From Ananas comosus (Eukaryota > Streptophyta > Magnoliopsida > Poales > Bromeliaceae): DNA of 64,000 nucleotides. Of this stretch, positions 11,809 through 22,830 are shown piece by piece. Both the position numbers and the translations under genes were made by a program. The stretch is from the NCBI RefSeq assembly GCF_001540865.1, contig NC_033623.1, positions 16,485,896 through 16,549,895 of the forward strand, read 5' to 3'. Below the pieces are notes generated by a model that had not been told where the DNA came from, did not search any database, and worked only from the letters and a program-made list of their open reading frames with translations. The first letter of the stretch is position 1; each line of letters begins with the position of its first letter.

Positions 11809-14371
11809 TCATTGGAGAATGAAATTTCGGGGGGCACGAGAGCGGGCCTCATGAGTCATGAACTCCTCTTCATCCTTGGGGGCGTGGATTGTGACAAGAT
11901 CAGGCAATGGAGTCTTGGGGCCCTGCTTCCCTTTCGGCTCCCAATCTAGCATGATCTTCACCTTTATGCCAAGAACTCCCTGGGGGAATTTAGTTGATAA
12001 AAAGAAAAAAGAAAAAAGAAAAACCTCTTAACAGAATAATAAGTGAAAGAATATAATATCCAAACATACGACCTAGTTGCAGGAATTCAAGAGATTTCAA
12101 TCAAAATTACACTGCAATAAATTTTCACAACAAATTATACAGAGAAATTCTAGATAATTTTAAGAAATGGATACTCTTCCAAATATTAGTGGAGAATATA
12201 ACAAACATGCACTATGCAGAATCCAACATATACACCCCTCATACTGACCTAACATTAGTTGTATTATTATTCAAAACAGTAAAGCATCCAAATCATATAA
12301 ACTACATGTAGATAACCTCAAAGAGGCATCTTAAATGACGAGAAACATGCCATTCAGCTATATGCTAAACAGCTAAGTGCTATATAGGCAGCAGGACCAC
12401 CAAAAATTACCAAAGTTAAGAAAAGTCCTTATCAATATGTTTAAGAGCATTATTTGCACGTGCCCCTCTAAGAAAAGTGAAGAAATACTAAAAAACTTAG
12501 ACAACTGACCTGCCTAAGCAGAACATGCCTCACAGCTGAATCAATGTATTCCTCAACTGGCTGTCCAGAGGAGATCATGTAGCCGTCCTTGAATTTCATG
12601 GACTTAGCACGCTGAGCCCTAAGCTTTCCACTCACTATAACCTGATTAAATTCCAAGTGATCAGTTAGGAATTGTGATGTCTCCAGTTCTGGAGAATTTA
12701 ACAGAAAGCCTATTACAAAACTTGATGTTGTAAAGAGATGATAAAATCACTCAAGACTAGACTCTTTTTTTTTTTACACTAACCTCACAACCTTTAGCCC
12801 TGCTTTCCATGACAAATCGGAGTACACCATAGCAGCCCTGTTAAGATAGCAACTATGACACATCAAAGAAAAGAACATGTTCGTCTAAAAAGGAACAACA
12901 TCCAGAAGTCAGAGCTGTAAGAACAAGGAAAATATTGTATAGCTAGTACTAATTTCTCCTTGGCTCTTGGTCCAGCTTGCAATTCTAGGTAATGTTGAAA
13001 CAAAGACTAATTTAAAAGTTTTGCGACAAATTAGATAACTAATCCAACACATGTAACCTAACATTTTCAAAACTAAATGTGCTCATATTCATAAAAAACA
13101 CTTTATATGCTTCTAAATTGAAGGAAACCACAAAACATGAATCAGCACTTATGACTAACGAATATATTTTTAGAGTTGCATACCTAGAAAAGCACGTCTA
13201 AAAGTTTAAACTTCTTGGATATAATCAACATTACAGTCCAATACAAATCAATAAACATTCAAAGCTCAGATTTACCAGCACAAGAAATCAGGTCGACATT
13301 TGAAGAGAAAGTTAAAACACATAGCAGTAGCGAGAAGGAAGCGGGAATACAAACTAATACTAGAACATTTATAATCTGTAAATGGAAAAGTAGGGGGGGA
13401 GGTCCTTTTTAAATTACCTTCGAACTGCAAGGCATCCGAGAAGCTTGTACCTCAGAGACTCCGCTTGAGCAGTGGCGCAGAGCCCTTGAATCACTTCTGG
13501 ACCACGGACGTCAATTCCCTTATCCTCCTACCTTTCTCGCCTCAAGGAAATCAAAATATAAGAGGCATAAAGAGTGAAGGAATTCTCTTCCTTTTCTGCA
13601 ACTGACTCGATCCGCTAGCAACAATAACTTATTAGGCCTAAACCACCGGCCCAAAATACTTAAACATAATTATTATTACTACCGTGTAGGTCTTATATAT
13701 ACTGATCGGATTCAGTATCGCAAACGATGTGGGACTATTAGGGTTACATTTTCCATTGATAAAACTGCACTCTTTTGAAACATAAGTGTATATAACAGAG
13801 AAAAAAACAAACCAAATGTTAACAAATAAAAAATTTGTTTACAATTATATAAAACCCTTTTTCTCAGTGAGAAAAGACTTTACAGCCCCACCGTACCAAT
13901 TACATAATCTAAAATCTACACGCACCGATTAGAATTCTTTCTTTGCTATGTAAATAATAATAAAACGGATCAACAGAGTTCAATGTCCAAATGCGACCGA
14001 ACAAACAAGGTCTCTTTCTTTTCCTAAATAACGCGCAGACCGGATCAGAGAGGAGATATAGGAGCTTAGCAAGAACGTTCTGAGTCCTCGTGGCGCGGAT
14101 AATGATCTCGGCCCTCATTGGCGTGACCCGGAGCTCAGCGCCGGAGTACCCGTCCTCGGCGAGCTCCCTCGTGAGAACCTCGTTGAGCTCCGCAAAGAAC
14201 ACGCCATCGGCGACGAACTAAAGATCCAACAACAACGACAGAAGAGGCAAAAGCTAAGACGAAAATCCAAAGAAAGTAGAGGAGAACGAGGATCCCCGGA
14301 GATCTAAAGAGAAGAAGGGAGAGATTAGGGTTAGGGTTTTTGTTCTTCTTCTTGCTCCTCTGGATCCCCAT
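11809..14371 (-). pseudogene. RPS3: Ribosomal protein uS3 (RPS3) copy, disrupted
   Basis: All parts of a cytosolic 40S uS3 gene are present on the minus strand with introns, so this is a gene copy and not a processed retrocopy. Exon remnants are 14371 to about 14342 (start), 14217-14070 ([19 protein letters not shown]), 13540-13418 (RRIRELTSVVQK), 12837 to about 12783 (YGVLRFVMES), 12641-12510 ([20 protein letters not shown]) and 11979-11809 ([20 protein letters not shown]). Lesions seen: no GT donor after the first exon; the exon-2 donor reads CT (14069-14068) where GT is expected; a TGA follows VVQK; about 49 bases encoding the FPENSVELY region are missing; and one T is missing before YGVLRF, shifting the frame. 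The C-terminus also departs from the usual uS3 tail. Other exons are well conserved, so decay looks recent. An assembly error is less likely given several independent lesions. uS3 is essential, so a functional copy should exist elsewhere. Confidence 0.85.
14325..14339 (+). promoter_or_regulatory. Telomere-like repeat / telobox in uS3 first intron
   Basis: TTAGGGTTAGGGTTT is two plant telobox units on the minus strand (AAACCCTAACCCTAA). Teloboxes are common near the start of plant ribosomal-protein genes, which fits the location just after the uS3 start codon. Confidence 0.55.
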
Positions 14372-14579
14372 TAGGGCTAGGCCATGCGGCGGCAATGGCG
14401 GGCGGTAGGAGCCTTCGGACAGAAGCGTCGAGGCGAACTATAAAACCCCAGGCCTGAGGAGGAAGATAACAGGGATGAGGGTGTTTAGGTCATTTCATAT
14501 GTTTTGTTGAATCGGATTGATTTAAAAGAGTCGGATCCTGATCGGATCTACTTTGACCCGAAACGAGTCAGATCAATAT

Positions 14580-14624
14580 TGGGCCGAGTGATGGTATTCG
14601 GCCCAGTTTTGTGCGCCAGGCCCA
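14580..14624 (-). promoter_or_regulatory. Site II cluster upstream of uS3 copy
   Basis: Three site II motifs (TGGGCC at 14580-14585; GGCCCA at 14600-14605 and 14619-14624) lie about 210-250 bases upstream of the uS3 start. This is the normal promoter style of plant ribosomal-protein genes and shows that the copy was duplicated with its promoter. Confidence 0.55.
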
Positions 14625-14665
14625 GTAGCAAATTAATTGAGTAACGGACCTAACGGTTCTCTCCG

Positions 14666-15066
14666 GTGGGGATGTCAACGGGTCGGATTTGGATCAGATT
14701 TTTAAAAATCCGAATTTGAATCCGAAAATTAAATTAAAAATTCAAATTCGGACCCAAATCCTGCGGATTTTAAAAATCCATACCGTTGGATAAAGATCTA
14801 AAGAATAAAAAATTACTAAATATTTTATATATTATATAAATAAATATAAATAAATTATATATATACATAATTTATTCGGGTTTGAATTCGGATTCAGGTC
14901 GGGTTCGAGTTCGGGTCAAGTAAATATAAAATCCATATCCGTATTCATATCTGTCGGATTTTTATTTTTTATATCCATAATCGAATCCGTTTATCTCGAT
15001 AAACTCGTCCATTCAAATTCGAATTCGGATAATATTTTTCGGATGTTCATACTCATTGACAGCCCT
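14666..15066. mobile_element. Repeat element with inverted ends (GGG-TGTCAA type)
   Basis: The left end GGGGATGTCAACGGGT and the reverse complement of the right end AGGGCTGTCAATGAGT match at most positions. The interior is a run of related CGGAT/TCCGA-rich words (ggtcggatttggatc, attcggacccaaatcc, gaattcggattcagg). This looks like a common non-autonomous plant repeat lying between the uS3 copy and the membrane-protein gene. Superfamily not assigned. Confidence 0.5.
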
Positions 15067-15309
15067 ACAAGTCTCGGGTGGCCGTTTAACGTCGTTAAGA
15101 CGACCTCTGAGACGAGGCCACGACCGGTCCAATCTCCAAACGGCCGAATTTTGTCGCCGAGGGGATTACTATTTGGCCCCAAAAATATCCCCAGGGGTAA
15201 AAAGCCTTCGAGCGTTCGTTTTCAAACACGCCCTTCCCCTTTTCCTCTACGGCTCTACCCTTCTTTCTCTTCCACTACCACAACAATCGCACCGGTCCTG
15301 TTCTCGGAA

Positions 15310-15351
15310 ATGGTGGATTTGGATCGAGATATCGCCATGGATGTCGTGTAG
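15310..15351 (+). promoter_or_regulatory. Upstream ORF of the 314-aa membrane protein
   Basis: An ATG at 15310 opens a 13-codon frame (MVDLDRDIAMDVV) that stops at 15351, 12 bases before the main ATG at 15364. If the leader starts upstream of 15310, this uORF would be translated first and could lower or regulate main-frame translation. Presence in the transcript is inferred. Confidence 0.4.
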
Positions 15352-15363
15352 GAGCTCCAATTC

Positions 15364-18300
15364 ATGGATCCCTCGGCGCCCCCGAAGGGAGGAGGAGGAG
15401 GAGGTGACCGAGTAGGAGAAGAAGAGGTTAAGAGTGAGAGGAACAGAGCTTCGGGTGTGTTGATTCGTTGTTGTCTTAGCATCGCCTTCTCCATTGTTGC
15501 CTCCTTCGTGTTCTCCTTCTTGCTCGGGCTCGCGGCGTTGGCGATCGGGAATCTCTCGGCCTCCACCGCGGTCTCAGTCTCATCAACCTGCAGAATCGTC
15601 TCTAGCAGTGAGTAGTTTGTGTTCAATCATGTACTTAGGGTTTGTGTCATTGGAAGGATCTCTTCTGTTTTGTTTCTGTCTTTTAGAATCGGTCGATTCA
15701 AGTCTTAATTTCGGATGCGTGATTTCTACGGAGATGACAACACATAGGAGCAAAGCAATTATGTGCGATGAGCAAAGTTTTAGTTAAATTGTTATTTATT
15801 TGGTCGATAATTAGTTCAAGGGATAATTAGTTCTTATACACTATCATATTCTAGGACTTCCTAATGCAGTGTAGAAGGACGATCGAAGATCAAAAAAAAT
15901 TCTCTTCGTAAGTGATAACTACAGAACCCATAGAAGTAAAGGATAATGTTGAGCCGCTTTGCACTCCCATATTTGTCTTTTATTAATAGTGTTGGAATAG
16001 CTGTAGCAAAAGCTTGCATGTCTTATTGCTGTTATATCTTGCAAGAAATAAGAAACAGCAGTTTAACTTCAGGTGAGTACTTTCTGAGCTCTGATGCAGC
16101 ATTACATTATCCTTACTATCATTTAACTAAGAACTAATGTGCTGGATGAGTAGATTGTATATGTCTGCTCTGTGTTTTGATTAGAGGGATGTATGTTTTA
16201 ACATGTCTGGAGATCTTACAGGTATAGATCTTAGATCATCCAAGGTTTGTGAGCTTGGACTGTTGAATTACAATGCAAAGCACGTATTCTACCCTTCCGA
16301 GAAAAGAAAATTTCGATGCCGAGATGATTATTATTGGGCTTCAGTTTTTCAGGTAAATATTTATCTGTACAGCTCTTTTTGATGTCCTTCAAATACACCC
16401 CTTAAAGAACTTCCTAGTTGCTAAGCTGATGGAAGGTTAAACTTTGTAGTTCTTCTACTAATTATATATTTGATTAATAGACGTAGATCTTGATTCTCAT
16501 TTTGTTATATTTTTCTAGGTTTGTTTTAAGGCTATCGTCAAGTAAGCTTGTACGGACTAGCAGTATTTAGTTGGTTCTGTTTGGACAACATTAATTGACC
16601 AGTGAAAGTTTTCAAACATAACTAATCACTTCATGAAATTTGTGTTGCTTTAGAAACTTGTGGAAGTTCATGCTTTACTTGTGAAGTTTGGCAGGAATCA
16701 CCAGAGAACAACCTTTTTTTTTGAGTTTTTAAATTTTTGTTAAACATAAGGTGAGAAGTTCGATGATAACCAAGAGGTCCCTTTAGGTCTAATAATTGTG
16801 TCAGGTCTAACACATTTAATTGGTATTTCAAGTATTCGTAATTCATATAAAAGCATACAAGAACTGAACCAGTAATACAGTTTGGCTTGTCACATCATTA
16901 TACTAGTAATTTAGTGCAGCTGCGCAAACGGTTCAATAAATTGTTTTTCTTCTATTTGTTGCTCTTTTGATCCTTTTAAGCAGGTCGGAATAGGCATTAC
17001 AATTTGGCTGATGGTCTTCGGCTTTATTGGTATCATGTTGCTTATTTTTTATCCATTATCATCTTTCCAGGTGGAATATAAAGAATACTTTTCTGGCCAA
17101 CTATTTCATGCTGTGGCAGAGGCTCCAAAGGAGGCCCTTCCTCATGATTGCAGACCTGATTTTGGCACAGCATGGTTGATGAGATTGAAGTTCAAGGTAG
17201 GTGTTCCTCGGGATATGCTATTTAACATATATTACTTATGATATTTCCAGTACTTGTGTTTTGATGACTCAGCACATCTTTATCTAATAGAAAAAGAAAA
17301 ACACAAATACCATTAAGAGCTTTTCCTGCCTTTTCTTTGTCTTGCTCTAGAGTTCATATCATTGTGAAATTCTTTTTCTCGTACCCTTATTCTTTTTTAT
17401 GCTTTCATAGGTCAATGAAACATACAACTGTAGATATATGCCAGGAGGTCGCAAAGCTGACATATATTCGGACGATCTTTTTAATTGCCAAACAAAAGAG
17501 CCTTCTCTAGCAGAGATGACCAGAAGAATTTTCATTCTGTGAGTATCACGGACACTAGTTCTCTCCTTAAATCCATGTCAAACATTGAAACCCAGTAGCA
17601 GGAGCCAACTCTTAACATTTCTATTCCATGCTCCTCATGTGGCACTTGTTTCTTCTGATGCGTGGGAATTGGGAGGTATCAGAGTGAAATTTTGAGGCAA
17701 GGACATCCTGACTCCATATGAATGAGGGCTTTGATTTTATGCTGAACACCCCTTAAAAGCCGGGTAGTGCTTACTGTTTGTAGGTACTACTAGCTTATTT
17801 TTTCAGCATAGTTTGGTATAAGCTCTATTCATGTTGTTTTTGTGTGAATAAGTATCTTATAAAAGAAAAGTGGAGGGTGAGGAAGAGAGGGTAGTCTTTT
17901 TTTTCGTGCTTACATCTTCAATAATGCAGAAGAATCCTGGAATCCTGCATGTTTTGGTTAGTGAATGAGCCGAAGGAACTCTATCTTTGTGCTCTTTTAT
18001 TCAAGTTCTTAAGGAACCTTCTTTTTCTTTCATACATCACTGTTCTATAATATAGTAGTTCCGTGGGCTCTTTCCATGGTATACTTAAATATGTTTGTGT
18101 ATCTTTTAGTGTCCCTTTAAGTCTTGCTTTTACAAACCTAACACTTGTGGTGGTGCATTTACTTTATTTGAACTTGTAGGCTCTTTCCTTGATATACTTA
18201 AACATGTATGTGTGTCTTCTAGGGTCCATTTAAGTCTTGCTTCTACAAACCTCACACTTGTGATGGTTCATTTCCTTTTTTTGAACTTTATAACTCTTTT

Positions 18301-18675
18301 CTTTAAAAAATAAAATTAGCTTTTTTTACTAAACTCTTTTTCATCTTTTTACTCAACAGGTCCACGAGATCTTATACTATTGAAAGTTTAAGTTCCAGAC
18401 TCGTCGGTTACATTGTTGGGGGGATTGTATCCGGCATGTTGTCCGCCATGTGTGTCATCGTTCTCCTAAAAAGCCTTCAGGGCTTATTCCACGCCGCAAC
18501 TAACCGGTTGGGTGCTAAAAAGAGCTACATTATCATCTCTCTTCAACGATTCAGGCGGGCTTGTCTTATCCTTGCTTATTTCTCTGCCGTGGGCTGGTTG
18601 ACACTGCAATATGGTAAGAAGATTGGGTTGAAACAGCTTTTGTTGGACACTAAACTTAGAGAGAGAATTATATAA
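15364..18675 (+). CDS. Unnamed plant membrane protein, 314 aa, 5 exons
   Basis: Exons 15364-15607, 16222-16352, 17071-17196, 17411-17538 and 18360-18675 join with correct phases to 314 residues. A Gly-rich cytosolic-looking head (residues 1-30) precedes a first membrane segment (about 32-62). A hydrophilic middle domain (about 63-220) follows, with several Cys (RCRDD, HDCRPD, YNCRY, FNCQTK) that could form disulphides, suggesting it faces the lumen or outside. Two more hydrophobic segments lie at about 223-247 and 276-294. The middle domain resembles a widespread plant family that I remember only as unnamed (VNETYNCRY, AEAPKEALP, FGTAWL). Function unknown. An alternative acceptor at 16983 would add 29 in-frame hydrophobic residues before exon 3. 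A 13-codon uORF lies just upstream. Confidence 0.85.
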
Positions 18676-19907
18676 CAACTATCGGTTTGAGAAAAATTGA
18701 AGTTCTCCTTCATGTTAGTGTCAACTCTTTACTGGTTGTGGTTGAGGAAATGGTTCTTATACATTTATGGATTCAAATGGATCACTGGTATGGCGGCGGC
18801 AGATCTTCGGTGTGGTGTTACCACAAAGAAACCATAGTTCAGCTCAAAGCATAAACACCAATCAATATCAGAAAATTGCTTTTCCTTATTTGCTTCTGAT
18901 ATATGTTCCACCAGTTAATAGTTCCATTGTGTTAATAGTTTTAAATTAAATCACTTTCTTTTTCTTAGTTATACTGTTTGTGTGCGACGAGAGTAATGTT
19001 TATAGATTGGTTGATCGGTTATACTAAAAGGCCCTTTACAAATTTATCCTTTGTGAAGTAATTATAGATATGGAGATTGATGCAGATACGGGTACAGATG
19101 CTGAAGCGTAGACCTATTCATGGGCTGTACTAGGTTCGGACCGGGTCTGATTTATTATACAAAGGTCCGAATCTGACCCCGCCTCGGTCAGTCTAACGGA
19201 CGGACCTCCTGTCCAAGGCCCCCTGCTAAGCTTGAGGCTCAGACGAGCTGCGGCTCCGTCTATGATCAGGTCAGGGGTGCGAGAGAAAGATTATCTTGAT
19301 AGAATAAGGCGAGAGAGGTGTTTTATTTGTGAGGGATTAGGTCCAACTAACCCAACAACAAATCATAGCAAATGCAACAACGAATGCATGGTAGAACAGA
19401 GAAAATGAATAATAAGACAATAAAACCAACTCTTGGATTTTACACGTCTTCAGATAGCTGTACAAGCATTCGCCACGGCCAGTTCTTTCCAACCCCGCAT
19501 GTGATGTGGACGTTGAACTAATTTATCAGCTGAAATAAAAAGCTTAATTGGCTAGTTTGTCGCTATTGCTCCTGCCAAACTGCTTTTGGCTACAGCCGTC
19601 TGAAGAAGTCCTAACTTCGTTCATAATAAATCCCTTCAACAACTTAGCACTCACGGAAAACAATTTTCAAAGATAAACAGTTTATTCTAAATCATGCGAA
19701 TTGAAGATAACACCAAAATAAACCTTCGCACAATAAATGGCAGCTCTCGCAACAATTTATTAGCCCTAATGTCGTCTTATTGAATTGGGAAATTGATTTC
19801 TGGAAAAACCAAAACCCTGGACAAAACCAACAATGCAAATCATACCCAAACCAGTCTTTAACATGTGAATGAATTAATAACACACACACACACACACACA
19901 ATCATCA
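18676..19907. other. Convergent intergenic spacer
   Basis: This holds the two 3' UTRs. A stretch at about 19080-19290 resembles a decayed GC-rich repeat (gggctgtactaggttcgga and related words), and a (CA)n microsatellite lies at about 19881-19900. No convincing gene. Confidence 0.5.
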
Positions 19908-19989
19908 TTAGCAATATACGCTAGCCGGTTGGGCAACAGCGGCTGAGCCCACAATCTCCACCTTCAGGGGAAGCGGCTCCCAAACCCTC

Positions 19990-20021
<32 letters not shown>

Positions 20022-21648
20022 ACAATTCCTACTCTTCTTCGAACCATCGGTAACCTTACGAGTAACAGAAACTGAACCCTTTTCTCCATCCACCCCTGTT
20101 GCCTTCGCCTTCAATCTAAGTCGTTCAGCTCTCGATCCAATCGTCTGACCTAAAATCGAGGCAGCTATAGTAAAAGCCATGGCAGTCTTCGGCATTAGCA
20201 CAGACTTCCTCAGCATCGCAATGAACGGGACCGCTGCATGGACTGCCGCAAACCACTGAGGAGAGAATTTCTCAGTGTGTTCTCGCCAAATGCCGAGAGG
20301 GACATTCACTGACATGCCGAGCAACGCAATGGCGAGCATCTTCGCTGGTAAGGGTTGGGGGCGGAGGTTCTTCACGAGGGCAGTCCTCGCTAGAGCTGCA
20401 CGGGCAGCCACGACAGCTGGAGGGCAGTGGAACTTCATGCCAGGCGGCGGCTTTATAACCTTTGCAACAAGGGGAAGGATGCCACTCACTGCACGGTATG
20501 ATTTTGCAATAGGGCACTGTCCGGTCTCAAGCCACTCGTTGCTTAGTGACTCGTGGATCTGATCGCCTCCTCTCTGGAAACATTAGTTTAGCAAAATCAG
20601 AATGACGCTAATGGATTGCCTCTTGTAAGGTAAAAATCTGTAAATATTATTTTCCATTCAAGAAATTGTAGCAAGCTACATCCCAGACACAAATTGAAGT
20701 GAAATATTACATATAGCAGCAGTAAAACTCTGGTGAAGAAAGATCATTAGGTCTATATGATTGATTTGACTAGGTGTCACATTTTAAAAAAAGGGACATG
20801 CAAACTACAGTGGCTAAAACTCATCAACATTATGCACAAGTAAATAGAGGATGGGCACAAGTGCTATAGTTTTCTTATATTTCAACTTCTTAACGAGATT
20901 ATGTGGTAGTTCCAACATGATAGTTTTCTTATATTCAACTGCGCTACTAGAGATACAAGCTTAATAATGAGTTTTATTTGTAACAATAACAGAGTTCTAG
21001 GTTATTAAGTATCCAAACAGTATTCAAATGATGAACATCATAAGGTGGCATTTTGCAAAAGATATGAAAACCAACATATTGTATCAGTGAATATATAGGT
21101 AAGAATGAGACAAAAAGATTTACCCGAGAAGATGACTCATGATTGGATGATTTCTTATTTAGCTTCTTCCACTTGTTGGAGAAAGAATCAAAGTTGAAAG
21201 GCCCTCCAGGTCCAAAAGCCGAGAGACTAATAGTCGCAGCTTTTGCCGCAAGGGGATTAAATTGGGGCACAGTGTCGGTTTCTGAAATGTCTGTACGTGT
21301 AAAAGATCTTCCTGAAAGTGGAACGACTCCATCTCTTCCATGGAAAAGCCTGAACGCCATTTCGAAGTTGGGTCCATCTTCAAAGATTGGACCTTTGGCT
21401 CCCCGTACCTTTCAAATCAATAATAAATGATACAAATAATACTAAGCCATGACCATTCGTTGAGAAGCTCTACTTAAAGGGATATATCAATAGGTAGAAA
21501 TACTTACAGGAGGAAGAAAATTGGCTGATGAGAAGGAAAAATTAGTGGGTTCATTTATGTTTCTCAAAAATGGGCACCGTTCAATGCCTTGTGGAGCAAA
21601 AGTATCGTCGGAGCACAATGACTCGCTGAAAATCCTTCTGGAGTCCAT
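19908..21648 (-). CDS. Unnamed plant protein, 363 aa, 3 coding exons
   Basis: Minus-strand exons 21648-21508 (47 codons), 21408-21124 (95 codons) and 20573-19908 (221 codons plus stop) join in phase to 363 residues. I do not recognise a named family. The N-terminal half is polar with conserved-looking blocks (APQGIERCPFLRNI, FEMAFRLFHGRDGVVPL, FGPGGPFNFDSF). The C-terminal half has moderately hydrophobic helices (MLAIALLGMSVNVPLG, AAVHAAVPFIAML, AMAFTIAASILGQTIGS) which might be membrane-associated or pack as a helical bundle. Near the C-terminus is an 11-Gly run encoded by a GGC/GGT-rich repeat, a likely flexible and length-variable segment. A non-coding first exon ends at about 22754, separated from the ATG by an intron of about 1.1 kb. 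Coding potential is clear; function is unknown. Confidence 0.85.
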
Positions 21649-21671
21649 TTGAGCACCAATAAATTGATCTG

Positions 21672-22830
21672 CACATAGCGAGAGTTACTGACTCCATATT
21701 CATATAGCATTAAATCAGATTATCTGGGCAAAGAAAATGAAAGACAAAACAGAAATTCGGCTTGACAAATGAAGGTAGAAATCGAAGCTACTCATCCTAA
21801 ACAAGGTTGAAAGAAGAAAGAAAGAAAATGCTAAGCTGCGCAATCAGAACAGCATAGAAACACAGCCTTTGCTTCTATATGGTAGGATGTTTTCTCATGA
21901 TAAATAAACTTCGCATATGGACTCTTTATTTTACTATGTAGTGCTTCATTTAGTTCAAATTGACTCATAGAACAGCCTCTCTTTGATAGACAAACACCCA
22001 TCAAAGCCAGTTTAATAAATCGAGAAAAAATATATAACGATATTAAGTATGGAATTTTTTTTTCCCCCCATTCAATATAACCATAACTTCTACGGTGACA
22101 TAAAAACACTTCATGGAAATGAGTCCTAATCACTCAGTCGATCTATAAGTTTGCCAAAACTAAATAAGATAACACGACAATCACGATCCACAACGCAAAC
22201 TAGATTCTAATTGAACACCTTTCCCATCTTGATTGAAAAGACAAAAAATCCAGTTACTGACATTCTTCTTATCATATCTAGATGAGGAAAATGGTAAATA
22301 TAAGAGATGAAGCTCTTCTATGTCACAATAATATATTTAGCAACCCTTTGGCCCCAAACCAATCAAGCATTGAGACCAAGCACAAATTTTGGATACGAAC
22401 TAGAATTTAACGAACAATCTAACTTAGCTAGAAAAACCCATCGTATAGAATCAAAAAGCATAACACAAATTCCATGAAATGGGAAAGAAAAGAAGCAATA
22501 GAAAAAACAAAAATCTCATTTTTATCCAAATAGCTTCTAATTCTACCGTAACAACCACAGGAAGGAAAAATCTCCTCCAAATGTCAAAAACCATTACAAA
22601 AATTAGTAAAATAAACACAAACCGTACATAAACATCCGTCACTTTGAGGTAATCACCAGATTACAACGTTGTTTCAAGCATAAATTCGCCAAAAAATAGA
22701 AAAGAAAAATTACACTCGACAAGAGGAGTAGAGAGAGGAGAGGAGGCGTACCTTGGGGAGGGAAAAAAAAAAAGGAAAATCCAAAACAAAAAAAGAAAAA
22801 TATCGTCGAAGCGCCGGAAAAATCCCAAAT
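21672..22830 (-). other. Leader exon and leader intron of the 363-aa gene
   Basis: On the minus strand a leader exon ends CCCCAAG before a GTACGC donor at about 22753, and an acceptor TGTGCAG lies about 25 bases before the ATG at 21648. The leader intron between them is AT-rich without gene-like frames. The exon's 5' limit is estimated. Confidence 0.55.

Noticed and set aside
11809..14371. Functional RPS3 gene
   Set aside because: Two lost donors, a stop, a deletion of about 49 bases and a one-base frameshift cannot be bridged by one plausible splice pattern that preserves the protein.
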